Assembly (NCBI RefSeq): GCF_014656545.1 | Contig: NZ_BNDS01000039.1 | Location: 1-39,345, forward strand | DNA length: 39,345 bases | DNA from: Neobacillus kokaensis | Lineage (GTDB): Bacteria; Bacillota; Bacilli; Bacillales; Cytobacillaceae | Direction: 5' to 3' | Shown here: positions 31,656 to 39,325 of the stretch, in pieces | Numbering within the stretch: position 1 is the stretch's first letter | Layout of the letters: the number at the start of each line of letters is the position of its first letter | The notes under the pieces: model-generated | The model's database searches: none | What the model was told of the DNA's origin: nothing | The model's input: the letters and a program-made list of their open reading frames with translations, nothing else | Made by a program: the position numbers and the translations under genes

Positions 31656-32006
31656 ATGATTAAAGGGATTGGAATTGATATCATTGAACTTTCAAGAATA
31701 GAGGAGCTCATTAATAGACAGCAGAAGTTTATTGACAGGGTGCTTACAGAGAACGAAAAGCAGCGTTTTGCAGAATTATCGGCAGCGAGGAGGACTGAAT
31801 TTTTAGCTGGAAGATTTGCCGCTAAGGAAGCCTATGCGAAAGCGGTTGGAACCGGTATTGGGAAAGAGCTGTCTTTTTTGGATATTGAAATACATACAGA
31901 TGAGTATGGTAAGCCGTTTATTGCCAAACCGCAAGTTCATGCTCATGTATCTATCTCTCACAGTCGTGACTATTGCGTGGCCCAAGTCATTATCGAGGAG
32001 AAGTAG
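31656..32006 (+). CDS. acpS: Holo-[acyl-carrier-protein] synthase
   Basis: 116 residues, the usual AcpS size. IKGIGIDIIELSRIEEL at the N terminus carries the metal-binding aspartate, FLAGRFAAKEAYAKAVGTGIG is the coenzyme A-binding helix, and VSISHSRDYCVAQVI is the last signature. It transfers 4'-phosphopantetheine from coenzyme A to apo-acyl carrier protein. The ATG at 31656 is nine bases after AGAAGG; an in-frame ATG at 31647 directly abuts that site. Confidence 0.95.
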   Translation: MIKGIGIDIIELSRIEELINRQQKFIDRVLTENEKQRFAELSAARRTEFLAGRFAAKEAYAKAVGTGIGKELSFLDIEIHTDEYGKPFIAKPQVHAHVSISHSRDYCVAQVIIEEK

Positions 32007-32039
32007 AAATTTTTTAAAAAAGGCTCGTCAACTCTATAA

Positions 32040-32068
32040 GCATATTCCCCATGGTTGTCTCATATATT
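32040..32068 (+). promoter_or_regulatory. Probable sigma-E promoter of ydcC
   Basis: GCATATT (32040-32046), 14 bp, then CATATATT (32061-32068), close to the mother-cell sigma-E pattern (KMATATT / CATAYAAT). It fits the known sigma-E control of B. subtilis ydcC. A TTGTCTC...GAGACAA inverted pair overlaps the start of the transcript. Confidence 0.5.
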
Positions 32069-32171
32069 CGTATGGAATAGGAGAGACAAGGTCAGCTATG
32101 GTTAGTTTGAAGCCTGATCCCTGCCTTTCTCTTCTCAAAACCAACGAATGAGACAAGAAGGGGTTGAAGGA

Positions 32172-33173
32172 ATGAGAAAAAAGTTAATGCTGCTCATGAC
32201 AGGGCTGATGGCCATCTTAATTCTTGCTGCCTGTGGCTCTAAGTCACAAGAAGATGTGGTCAAGGAGTTAGAAGGTAAGGATTTAACGAGCTATAAAGTG
32301 GATGCAAAAATGACACTGAAAATGGGCGAAGATTCTCAGGTGTACAACGTGGAAATCTGGCATAAGGATCCTTCCTTTTATCGTGTAAATTTAAAAAATG
32401 CTGAAAAAGACCAAAGTCAAATGATTTTACGAAATAATCAAGGGGTATTTGTTTTAACGCCTGCGTTGAACAAAAGCTTTAAATTCCAAAGCGATTGGCC
32501 GCAAAACAGCAGCCAGGCTTATCTTTATGAATCATTGATTAAAGACATTGTTGCTGACAAGGAAGCAAAGTTCTCCGAGACAAAAGACCATTATGTATTT
32601 GAAACAAAAACTCGTTATCAAAATAATAGTATGCTGCCGTTCCAAGAAATTAAGCTGAAGAAGAAAGATTTGGCTCCGGTTAGTGTAAAAGTTATGGACC
32701 CTGACCGTAACGCTTTGGTGACGGTTGAGTTTGAAAAGGTAAAATTCAAGGCCAGCTTTGATAAAGATGATTTCGAAATGAAGAAGAATATGACCCGTGC
32801 CCAGCTTGACTTACCAGCAATGTCAGGGGGCGGAGATGAGGCCTTTACCATTAAATACCCGGCACTAGAGCTAAAAGGGACGAAGCTCGTTGATGAAAAA
32901 GAAATTGCCCTTGAAAATGGAAAACGTGTTGTCCTTACTTATGATGGCAAGAAGTCCTATACACTAGTTCAGGAAAAAGTGAAAGCCAAGGAAGCTTCTA
33001 CGACCTATGTCGAAGGCAACCTTGTTGACCTAGGCTTTACCATCGGCGCAGTATCCAGCCACTCTATCACATGGTCACATGATGGTGTCGATTATATTAT
33101 CGCCTCTAAAAACTTAACAAAAGGTGAAATGATAGAAGTAGCGAAATCCGTTCAGGCTGAAGCGGTGAAATAG
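32172..33173 (+). CDS. ydcC: LolA-like outer-leaflet lipoprotein YdcC
   Basis: 333 residues. The lipoprotein signal peptide starts RKKLMLLMTGLMAIL, and lipobox LAAC is followed by GSKSQEDVV. The rest is an all-beta LolA/LppX-like barrel of repeated strands (YKVDAKMTLKMG, YNVEIWHKDPSFYRV, MILRNNQGVFVLTP). In B. subtilis YdcC is a sporulation lipoprotein of the sigma-E regulon; the lipid or ligand carried is not known. I chose the ATG at 32172, which has AAGGGG/GAAGG just upstream. A sigma-E-like promoter lies about 100 bp upstream. Confidence 0.9.
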   Translation: MRKKLMLLMTGLMAILILAACGSKSQEDVVKELEGKDLTSYKVDAKMTLKMGEDSQVYNVEIWHKDPSFYRVNLKNAEKDQSQMILRNNQGVFVLTPALNKSFKFQSDWPQNSSQAYLYESLIKDIVADKEAKFSETKDHYVFETKTRYQNNSMLPFQEIKLKKKDLAPVSVKVMDPDRNALVTVEFEKVKFKASFDKDDFEMKKNMTRAQLDLPAMSGGGDEAFTIKYPALELKGTKLVDEKEIALENGKRVVLTYDGKKSYTLVQEKVKAKEASTTYVEGNLVDLGFTIGAVSSHSITWSHDGVDYIIASKNLTKGEMIEVAKSVQAEAVK

Positions 33174-33181
33174 TGATTCGA

Positions 33182-33211
33182 GCAGGCTCCTTTGAGGAGT
33201 CTGTTTTTTTG
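33182..33211 (+). terminator. Terminator of ydcC
   Basis: CAGGCTCC / GGAGTCTG with a TTTGA loop, followed by seven T. Confidence 0.85.
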
Positions 33212-33243
33212 TGTCGTTTATTTTAAGGATACCGTTATTTGTA

Positions 33244-33252
33244 TGGTAAAAT
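33244..33252 (+). promoter_or_regulatory. Possible promoter of alr
   Basis: Extended -10 TGGTAAAAT about 40 bp before the ATG, just after the ydcC terminator. No good -35 is seen. Confidence 0.4.
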
Positions 33253-33292
33253 GGAAGACGTTAAATTTTTAAAAAATGCAGGAAGTGAAACC

Positions 33293-34456
33293 ATGGAAGC
33301 GCAAGGAACTTTCTATAGAGACACATGGGTCGAAGTGAATTTAGATAGTATTTCAGAAAATCTTGCCGCAGTGAAAAAGCATCTTCCAAATGAAGTAAAT
33401 GTGATTGCTGTGGTGAAAGCAAACGCTTATGGCCACGGTGATGTTCAGGTGGCTGCGGCAGCGCTTGAAGCCGGCGCGGTTTACTTGGCTGTTGCTTTTC
33501 TTGATGAAGCGATGGCCTTAAGAAATAAAGGAATTACGGCCCCAATTTTGGTATTAGGTGCCTCCCGTCCTGAAGATGCTCAGACTGCAGCAAGGCTAGG
33601 CATTACCTTGACTGTTTTTCAAAGGGAATGGCTTCAGCAGGCACAGGCACACTTGGCTATGGAAGACCGTCTTTTCCTCCATATCAAGGTCGATTCTGGT
33701 ATGGGCCGAATCGGGGTACGGAGCAATGTGGAATTGACTGCAATCGAGCGGATCCTTTTGCAGGATGAACGGTTCGTATTCGAGGGTGTATTTACCCATT
33801 TTGCGACTGCTGATGAACTGGATACAACTTATTTTCAGCAGCAATTGACCTTTTTTGAAAACATGATTGCTACATTGTCAGACCGTCCTAAATATATTCA
33901 TACAAGTAATAGTGCGGCGGCAATCCGTTTTAAAGAAGCCAATTTTAATACAGTTCGTCTTGGCATTGCGATGTATGGGTTAACCCCTTCACTTGAAATG
34001 GAAAAGGAAATCCCATTCCGGCTGCAAGAAGCTTTTTCACTTATGACCAGGATTGTCAATGTGAAAAAACTTAACAAGGGTGACAAGGTAAGTTATGGGG
34101 CGACGTATGAAAGTAAAGGTGAGGAGTGGATTGGCACACTTCCGATTGGTTATGCCGATGGATGGATTCGCAAACTCTCAGGGCAAGAGGTGTTGGTGTC
34201 TGGGATTCGGGTGCCGATTGTCGGCAGAGTCTGTATGGATCAATGTATGGTTCGGCTTCCTGAATATTATCCTGTTGGAACTGAAGTCACGTTAATTGGC
34301 GGCCAAGTGAATCAATTTATTTCCGTTAATGAAATTGCGGCGAAACTGGAAACGATCAATTATGAAATCCCTTGTATCATTGCCAGCCGCGTTCCTCGTG
34401 TTTATAAAAAGAATGGAAAAATTGTCGATATAAAAAATTATCTACTTGACAATTGA
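33293..34456 (+). CDS. alr: Alanine racemase
   Basis: 387 residues, close to the B. subtilis enzyme. The pyridoxal phosphate lysine lies in AVVKANAYGHG (about residue 40). The second catalytic base, a tyrosine, lies in VSYGATY. HIKVDSGMGRIG, FTHFATADE and GRVCMDQCMV are conserved family segments. It interconverts L- and D-alanine and feeds Ddl and MurF encoded upstream. I chose the ATG at 33293, nine bases after AGGA; an in-frame extension upstream has no ribosome site. The 275 bp to ndoAI hold no gene and only weak promoter-like sequence. Confidence 0.95.
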   Translation: MEAQGTFYRDTWVEVNLDSISENLAAVKKHLPNEVNVIAVVKANAYGHGDVQVAAAALEAGAVYLAVAFLDEAMALRNKGITAPILVLGASRPEDAQTAARLGITLTVFQREWLQQAQAHLAMEDRLFLHIKVDSGMGRIGVRSNVELTAIERILLQDERFVFEGVFTHFATADELDTTYFQQQLTFFENMIATLSDRPKYIHTSNSAAAIRFKEANFNTVRLGIAMYGLTPSLEMEKEIPFRLQEAFSLMTRIVNVKKLNKGDKVSYGATYESKGEEWIGTLPIGYADGWIRKLSGQEVLVSGIRVPIVGRVCMDQCMVRLPEYYPVGTEVTLIGGQVNQFISVNEIAAKLETINYEIPCIIASRVPRVYKKNGKIVDIKNYLLDN

Positions 34457-34731
34457 TGGGTTCTAATCAAAAATAATTTAACATAATTATGATATCGTGT
34501 CTAAATGCGTGCATAAAAGCATGTCTGATTGGCTTATAATACAGTAGGAATTATATTTAGTCTATGCACGAGGGAAGAATAGTGTTATTATAAATTATGG
34601 TATAGATAAATGATAACATGCCTGAGGCGGCTCTTTTTCAGAGTGGTTCTTATGGTGTGGGCAGTTTTATGTGTTATAGATATAATTCTGTTTTTTAAAA
34701 TGGTGTGTAGTGATGGTGGAGGTGTATGTTG

Positions 34732-35013
34732 GTGTCTGAATCCAGCGCAACTACGGAAATTTTGGTAAAATTACCGCAACATCTTTTAACGGAGCTTGAT
34801 GGATTCGTTAAACAAGAAAATGTAAACCGCAGTGAATTTATCTACCAAGCAACAAAAATGTATTTACGCGAACGAAAACAGAGACAGATTCGCGAATCCA
34901 TGAGACGTGGATACATGGAAATGGCTAAAATCAATCTACGAATCGCATCAGAAGCATTTCAAGCAGAATATGAGGCAGAGCACACTGTTGAACGTCTTGT
35001 AAGCGGAGGTTAA
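34732..35013 (+). CDS. ndoAI: Antitoxin EndoAI (MazE type, ribbon-helix-helix)
   Basis: 93 residues, identical in length to the B. subtilis antitoxin. The N-terminal ribbon-helix-helix is TEILVKLPQHLLTELDGFV...NRSEFIYQATKMYL, and the toxin-binding tail contains RRGYMEMAKINL and ends AEHTVERLVSGG. It dimerises, represses its own operon and blocks the toxin. The GTG at 34732 gives VSESSATTE, matching MSESSA of the B. subtilis protein. It sits eight bases after GGAGGTG, while the in-frame ATG at 34726 is too close to that site. The toxin gene follows after 4 bp. Confidence 0.93.
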   Translation: MSESSATTEILVKLPQHLLTELDGFVKQENVNRSEFIYQATKMYLRERKQRQIRESMRRGYMEMAKINLRIASEAFQAEYEAEHTVERLVSGG

Positions 35014-35017
35014 ACCT

Positions 35018-35368
35018 TTGATTGTCAAGCGTGGTGACGTATATTTCGCGGACCTATCCCCAGTTGTTGGTTCTGAGCAAGGCGGCGTCCGTCCTGTACT
35101 TGTCATCCAAAACGACATCGGGAATCGGTTTAGTCCCACAGTTATTATTGCAGCGATTACAGCTCAAATTCAAAAAGCGAAGCTGCCAACACATGTTGAA
35201 ATTGATGCAAAGCGCTACGGATTTGAACGAGATTCGGTCATCCTGTTAGAGCAAATTCGTACCATCGATAAACAGCGGTTAACCGATAAAATCACCCATC
35301 TCGATGACGAAATGATGGAGAAAGTGGATGAAGCCTTGCAAGTGAGTCTAGGTCTCATCGAATTCTAG
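35018..35368 (+). CDS. ndoA: Endoribonuclease toxin EndoA (MazF/PemK type)
   Basis: 116 residues, the canonical length. RGDVYFADLSPVVGSEQGGVRPVLVIQND is the MazF fold start and SPTVIIAAITAQIQKAKLPTHVE carries the catalytic threonine and arginine region. It cuts single-stranded mRNA at UACAU-type sites in B. subtilis. The TTG start is used with AGCGGAGGT upstream. In B. subtilis the sigB regulatory genes follow directly, but here two terminators follow and then tex. Confidence 0.95.
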   Translation: MIVKRGDVYFADLSPVVGSEQGGVRPVLVIQNDIGNRFSPTVIIAAITAQIQKAKLPTHVEIDAKRYGFERDSVILLEQIRTIDKQRLTDKITHLDDEMMEKVDEALQVSLGLIEF

Positions 35369-35377
35369 TAATAAAAC

Positions 35378-35407
35378 ACGCTCTTTTACGTAGAAAGAGC
35401 GTTTTTT
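35378..35407 (+). terminator. Terminator of ndoA
   Basis: ACGCTCTTT / AAAGAGCGT with a TACGTAG loop, followed by TTTTTT. Confidence 0.88.
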
Positions 35408-35434
35408 CGTACATATTATCTGCCCTCATCTGCG

Positions 35435-35465
35435 AAGCAAGCTAAAATAGCTTGCTTTTTATTTT
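35435..35465 (+). terminator. Second terminator between ndoA and tex
   Basis: AAGCAAGCTA / TAGCTTGCTT with an AAA loop, followed by TTTTATTTT. Two strong terminators in 90 bp mark a clean boundary where the sigB operon would be in B. subtilis. The rest of the 258-bp gap shows no gene. Confidence 0.85.
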
Positions 35466-35626
35466 GTCCTGAAGATATTTTTAATAGGGGCTGTACTGGG
35501 AAGTGTGCAGGTAAACGGGAGCTATGCGCAAGAAAGCGGCTGGCATGTACAAGTAACTCCCTTAATAATGAAACACACCCGCTATTTTGATACAATAATA
35601 TGGGAAAAGGAATGGAGGATAAACGA

Positions 35627-37798
35627 GTGACTGAAACACTAGTTAAAGATGATCAGCATATAGGCAGAATTGCTGCCGAACAAGGAATATCCCCAAAACA
35701 AGTTAAAAGCGTCATATCATTGACGAATGAAGGCAATACGGTTCCGTTTATTGCCAGATACCGAAAGGAAATGACAGGCGCCCTTGATGAAGTTCAAATC
35801 CGTAATATTTTAGAGCGCTGGCAATACATTCAAAACCTTGAACAACGAAAAGATGAAGTCCTGCGTATCATTGCCGAACAAGGCAAACTAACAGAGGAAC
35901 TCCAGCAAGCCATCGTCAAAGCTGAGAAACTTCAAGAGGTGGAAGACTTATACCGCCCCTATAAACAAAAAAGACGTACAAAGGCAACCGTTGCAAAAGA
36001 AAAGGGCCTAGAACCGTTAGCAGAGTGGCTGCTGATATTTTCAAACGAAAATCCTGAGGAAAAGGCAAAAGAATTTTTGTCAGAGGAAAAAGAAGTACTT
36101 ACTGTGGATGATGCGATTGCAGGTGCGAAGGATATCATTGCTGAAATGGTTTCGGATGATGCAGACGGCCGCAAATGGATTCGCCATGAAACCTATAAAT
36201 CAGGTGGAGTCGTCTCAGTTGTGAAGGATGCCGATCAGGACGAAAAAAATGTCTACGAAATGTACTATGAATATGAAGAACCTGTAAGTAAGATTGTTCC
36301 GCACCGGATCCTAGCGTTGAATCGCGGTGAAAAGGAAGGCATCCTAAGGGTGTCGATTAAAATGAATGCTGACTTAATCCTTTCTTATCTTGCTAAAAAG
36401 TGGGTTAAAAAGGAACATGTCCCTGCAGGGCAAATCGTTATTGAGGCGATTGAAGACGGCTACAAACGTTTGATTCAGCCTTCTATTGAACGAGAGATTC
36501 GCAACGAGTTAACTGAAAAGGCAGAAGAGCAGGCGATACATATTTTCTCAGAAAATCTGAAGAATTTACTGCTGCAGCCACCGTTAAAAGGCAAGATGGT
36601 TCTAGGCGTAGACCCTGCTTATCGGACAGGCTGTAAACTTGCAGTCGTCGATGAAACCGGAAAAGTTCTTAAGATAGATGTCATCTATCCGCACCCTCCG
36701 GTAGCAAAAACAAAGGAAGCGCGAGATAAGTTTATTAAAATCCTCCGAGATTATAAGGTGGAAATGTGCGCAATCGGCAATGGTACGGCCTCCAGAGAAA
36801 CAGAACAGTTCGTGGCTGACATTCTAAAAGAGATGGACCAAGAGATTTTCTACTTAATTGTTAATGAAGCTGGTGCCAGTGTATACTCTGCTTCGGATTT
36901 GGCGAGAGAGGAGTTCCCGAATTTTCAAGTTGAAGAGAGAAGTGCGGTTTCAATTGCCCGCCGCCTGCAGGACCCGCTTGCTGAATTAGTAAAAATTGAC
37001 CCTAAATCAGTGGGGGTAGGCCAATACCAGCATGATGTGTCCCAAAAACGTCTGTCAGAATCATTGCATTTCGTTGTGGAAACGGCAGTTAACCAAGTTG
37101 GAGTTAATGTGAACACCGCTTCTGCTTCACTGTTGCAATATGTTGCTGGTTTGACGAAAACAGCAGCAAATAATGTTGTTAAAATGCGGGAAGAGGAAGG
37201 GAAGTTTACAAGCAGGGCTCAATTGAAGAAAGTCCCTCGCTTAGGAGCCAAAACATATGAGCAGGCAATTGGCTTCCTGCGAGTATTAGATGGGAAACAG
37301 CCGCTTGACCGTACAGGGATTCATCCGGAAAACTATGATGAGGTGAAGAAGCTATTAACGAACCTTGGCTTTAACGCCAATCATTTGGGGACGGAAGAGC
37401 TTAAAAAGGCATTAAGCGGGCTTGATTTAAAAGTGGTCTCTGAAGAATTAGGAATTGGTACGTTGACATTGAAGGATATTGTAGATGCTTTAATGAGACC
37501 AGAGAGAGACCCGCGTGATGATTTGCCTCGTCCATTGTTGAAAAAAGATGTTTTAAAGCTAGAGGATTTAAAATCAGGCATGGAATTGCAGGGAACAGTC
37601 CGGAATGTAGTCGACTTTGGTGCATTTGTGGATATCGGTGTGAAGCAGGATGGGCTTGTTCATATATCAAAACTAAGCAACCACTTTGTGAAACATCCAA
37701 TGGATATCGTATCCGTAGGCGATGTTGTCACAGTCTGGGTGGATTCCGTCGATATGAAAAAGGGTCGTGTAGCATTAACCATGCTGCAGCCGTCTTAA
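35627..37798 (+). CDS. tex: Tex-family RNA-binding transcription accessory protein
   Basis: About 723 residues. The N-terminal helix-turn-helix-like Tex domain begins IGRIAAEQGISPKQVKSVISLTNEGNTVPFIARYRKE. The YqgF/RNase H-like domain has VLGVDPAYRTGCKLAVVDETG. Helix-hairpin-helix repeats (ASLLQYVAGLTKTAANNVV, FTSRAQLKKVPRLGAKTYEQA) follow, and a C-terminal S1 domain has LQGTVRNVVDFGAFVDIGVKQDGLVHIS. It binds RNA and has been linked to transcription and RNA stability. The GTG at 35627 is preferred because GGAGG lies eight bases upstream. It corresponds to B. subtilis YdcI. Confidence 0.95.
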   Translation: MTETLVKDDQHIGRIAAEQGISPKQVKSVISLTNEGNTVPFIARYRKEMTGALDEVQIRNILERWQYIQNLEQRKDEVLRIIAEQGKLTEELQQAIVKAEKLQEVEDLYRPYKQKRRTKATVAKEKGLEPLAEWLLIFSNENPEEKAKEFLSEEKEVLTVDDAIAGAKDIIAEMVSDDADGRKWIRHETYKSGGVVSVVKDADQDEKNVYEMYYEYEEPVSKIVPHRILALNRGEKEGILRVSIKMNADLILSYLAKKWVKKEHVPAGQIVIEAIEDGYKRLIQPSIEREIRNELTEKAEEQAIHIFSENLKNLLLQPPLKGKMVLGVDPAYRTGCKLAVVDETGKVLKIDVIYPHPPVAKTKEARDKFIKILRDYKVEMCAIGNGTASRETEQFVADILKEMDQEIFYLIVNEAGASVYSASDLAREEFPNFQVEERSAVSIARRLQDPLAELVKIDPKSVGVGQYQHDVSQKRLSESLHFVVETAVNQVGVNVNTASASLLQYVAGLTKTAANNVVKMREEEGKFTSRAQLKKVPRLGAKTYEQAIGFLRVLDGKQPLDRTGIHPENYDEVKKLLTNLGFNANHLGTEELKKALSGLDLKVVSEELGIGTLTLKDIVDALMRPERDPRDDLPRPLLKKDVLKLEDLKSGMELQGTVRNVVDFGAFVDIGVKQDGLVHISKLSNHFVKHPMDIVSVGDVVTVWVDSVDMKKGRVALTMLQPS

Positions 37799-37803
37799 AT
37801 AGA

Positions 37804-37964
37804 AAACACTGCTTGTTGAGAACTGTCTAGCATCAGCGCCTAGGGGCTCGCAGGTCTACAGCCAATCCATCAAGAAGACTAAAAGACAGTCTTCTCGCCG
37901 GTTTGTCTTATGCTTGTCGCCCCTGCCCAAGGCGCTTCCGCTTTCTTAAGAGCAGTGTTTTTTT
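37804..37964. terminator. Bidirectional tex/cmpA terminator split by a repeat element
   Basis: AAACACTGCT (37804-37813) and AGCAGTGTTT (37951-37960, then TTTT) are perfect complements just after tex. The 3' arm is also the end of the minus-strand cmpA coding region. The 137-nt interval between the arms is filled by the dispersed structured repeat (37823-37947), so a former compact terminator appears to have been opened by an insertion. Confidence 0.6.
37823..37947. repeat. Dispersed structured repeat, copy 2 (full)
   Basis: Starts CTGTCTAGCATCAGCGCCTAG and ends GGCGCTTCCGCTTTCTT. Outer CAGCGCC and GGCGCTT regions can pair, and inner AGAAGACT / AGTCTTCT form a hairpin. It is the same family and orientation as 20289-20397 and resembles a repeat common in Bacillus chromosomes. 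No transposase is encoded, so it would have to be mobilised by an outside enzyme. Confidence 0.8.
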
Positions 37965-38059
37965 CTGTAGAAAAACCAGCACTGGTTTAAAAGCTTGATC
38001 TGGTAGCGATTCTTCTCATAGAAAGCTCGTTTCATTTGGTTTTGAAACCAAGTTGGCAT
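37946..38059 (-). CDS. cmpA: Cortex morphogenetic protein CmpA
   Basis: 37 residues, the same size as B. subtilis CmpA. The sequence PTWFQNQMKRAFYEKNRYQ followed by IKLLNQCWFFYRKKHCS has the conserved FYEK..YQIKLLNQCWFFYRKKHC block. CmpA acts in sporulation quality control: with ClpXP it promotes removal of cells with defective coat or cortex assembly by degrading SpoIVA. AGGAGG lies five to eight bases before the ATG at 38059. It converges on tex, as in B. subtilis. Its TAA stop sits at the edge of the inserted repeat element. Confidence 0.93.
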   Translation of the reverse strand: MPTWFQNQMKRAFYEKNRYQIKLLNQCWFFYRKKHCS

Positions 38060-38088
38060 AATGAAACCTCCTGTAGAGTGGCTTTTCA

Positions 38089-38117
38089 TTAAGTGTATAT
38101 ACAATATATGCTATAAT
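38089..38117 (+). promoter_or_regulatory. Promoter of ydcK
   Basis: Weak -35 TTAAGT (38089-38094), 17 bp, then an extended -10 TGCTATAAT ending at 38117. It lies 39 bp before the TTG start. Confidence 0.65.
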
Positions 38118-38155
38118 AGGTTGTCATGTTCTTAAAGAAGTGAGGGGAGACTAAA

Positions 38156-38632
38156 TTGAACGATATAGAACTTCAATTATTGGTGGAAAAGATATCAGTT
38201 GAAATCTTTGGGCAGCCATTTAAGCATAAAGCCTCCTTTAATTCAAAGTTAAGAACCACTGGCGGCAGATATCTTCTAGGAACACATAATATAGAAATCA
38301 ATAAGAAGTACTTAGAACAGCTTGGTAAAGAGGAATTAATCGGGATTATTAAGCATGAGCTATGTCACTATCACTTGCATCTTGAAGGGAAAGGACACCA
38401 GCATCGTGACATGGATTTTAAACTATTATTAAAAAAGGTGGGTGCACCTCGCTTTTGCAGCCAGCTGCCGGAAGAAGCAAAAACAAAGCGGTCTGCAAAA
38501 AAGATTCTGTTCTACCAATGCGGCGATTGTCATCTCACCTATCAAAGAAAAAGAAGAATAGATACAAGCAGATATGTCTGTGGAAAGTGCCGGGGGAAAT
38601 TAATAAAAATAAAGGAAGTTGTTTTAAAATAA
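38156..38632 (+). CDS. ydcK: SprT-like zinc metallopeptidase-family protein YdcK
   Basis: 158 residues. An N-terminal SprT-type domain has the IIKHELCHYHLHLEGKGHQH zinc-binding HExxH motif. A C-terminal zinc ribbon has QCGDC...CGKCRGK. SprT-like proteins include protein-DNA crosslink proteases in eukaryotes, and the role in Bacillus is not established. TTG start with GAGGGGAG just upstream. Its place between cmpA and the tRNA cluster matches B. subtilis. Confidence 0.9.
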   Translation: MNDIELQLLVEKISVEIFGQPFKHKASFNSKLRTTGGRYLLGTHNIEINKKYLEQLGKEELIGIIKHELCHYHLHLEGKGHQHRDMDFKLLLKKVGAPRFCSQLPEEAKTKRSAKKILFYQCGDCHLTYQRKRRIDTSRYVCGKCRGKLIKIKEVVLK

Positions 38633-38669
38633 GAGATTGTAGTTCCATTTATTTCTTCAAAAAATAATA

Positions 38670-38698
38670 TTGACTTTGGCTTGCTACGTCATTATAAT
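38670..38698 (+). promoter_or_regulatory. Strong sigma-A promoter of the tRNA operon
   Basis: TTGACT (38670-38675), 17 bp, TATAAT (38693-38698). Transcription would start near 38705, well before the broken tRNA-Asn copy and the true tRNA-Asn. Confidence 0.85.
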
Positions 38699-38743
38699 TT
38701 AAAGAGTCGATAAGGCGATAGCCTGATTGATAATAAAATTTTG

Positions 38744-38770
38744 TTATTCCGCAGTAGCTCAGTGGTAGAG
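38744..38770 (+). pseudogene. Truncated 5' copy of tRNA-Asn
   Basis: The first 23 nt of tRNA-Asn (TCCGCAGTAGCTC...GGTAGAG), with four more identical leader bases, are repeated 136 bp before the intact gene. After GTAGAG the sequence diverges and no anticodon, T arm or acceptor 3' half follows. The 110 nt between the copies can form a GCCGAGTGGCTT / AAGCTTGCTGAGGC-type hairpin. Confidence 0.85.
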
Positions 38771-38883
38771 ACGAGCAATGCATCATGAATAGGCTGCGAG
38801 TTGTACACGCCGAGTGGCTTCTTGACTAAGCTTGCTGAGGCGGGGACACAAATTACGCTTAGAGTATGATGAAAATTTATTAT

Positions 38884-38958
38884 TCCGCAGTAGCTCAGTG
38901 GTAGAGCTATCGGCTGTTAACCGATCGGTCGTAGGTTCGAATCCTACCTGCGGAGCCA
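38884..38958 (+). tRNA. tRNA-Asn (GTT)
   Basis: Acceptor TCCGCAG / CTGCGGA, anticodon loop CTGTTAA (GTT), TTCGAATCC T loop, encoded GCCA end. First intact gene of the operon. Confidence 0.97.
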
Positions 38959-38961
38959 TTT

Positions 38962-39052
38962 GGGGAAGTACTCAAGAGGCTGAAGAGGCGCCCCTGCTAA
39001 GGGTGTAGGTCGCGTAAGCGGCGCGAGGGTTCAAATCCCTCCTTCTCCGCCA
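38962..39052 (+). tRNA. tRNA-Ser (GCT)
   Basis: Acceptor GGGGAAG / CTTCTCC (with a G-T pair), anticodon loop CTGCTAA (GCT), long variable arm, encoded GCCA. Confidence 0.96.
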
Positions 39053-39068
39053 GATGAATAAAATATTT

Positions 39069-39140
39069 GGCCCCTTGGTCAAGCGGTTAAGACACCGCCC
39101 TTTCACGGCGGTAACACGGGTTCGAATCCCGTAGGGGTCA
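39069..39140 (+). tRNA. tRNA-Glu (TTC)
   Basis: Acceptor GGCCCCT / AGGGGTC, anticodon loop CTTTCAC (TTC), TTCGAATCC T loop. The terminal CCA is not encoded (A then TCAG). Confidence 0.96.
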
Positions 39141-39240
39141 TCAGAAATGGGAGATGAGCATTAAATCCATTTCCTGTTTCTTATCTTGCATTACTTTTTG
39201 CTTTTGTGGCAAAGATATATAATGTGATTTTTGGGCTCGT

Positions 39241-39315
39241 TGGGCTATAGCCAAGCGGTAAGGCAACGGACTTTGACTCCGTCATTCGTAGGTTCGAATC
39301 CTGCTAGCCCAGCCA
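39241..39315 (+). tRNA. tRNA-Gln (TTG)
   Basis: Acceptor TGGGCTA / TAGCCCA, anticodon loop CTTTGAC (TTG), GTTCGAATC T loop, encoded GCCA. The 100-bp gap before it contains no gene. Confidence 0.96.
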
Positions 39316-39325
39316 TTTAATATTT

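Noticed and set aside
34457..34731. Small gene or riboswitch between alr and ndoAI
   Set aside because: The 275 bp contain a TATAAT without a matching -35 and some short inverted repeats, but no frame with a ribosome site and no recognisable RNA motif.
35473..35629. Open frame with a signal-peptide-like start (KIFLIGAVLGSVQVNG) before tex
   Set aside because: No start codon follows the in-frame boundary at a suitable place, there is no ribosome site, and it runs into the tex start region. It may be a relic but cannot be supported as a gene.
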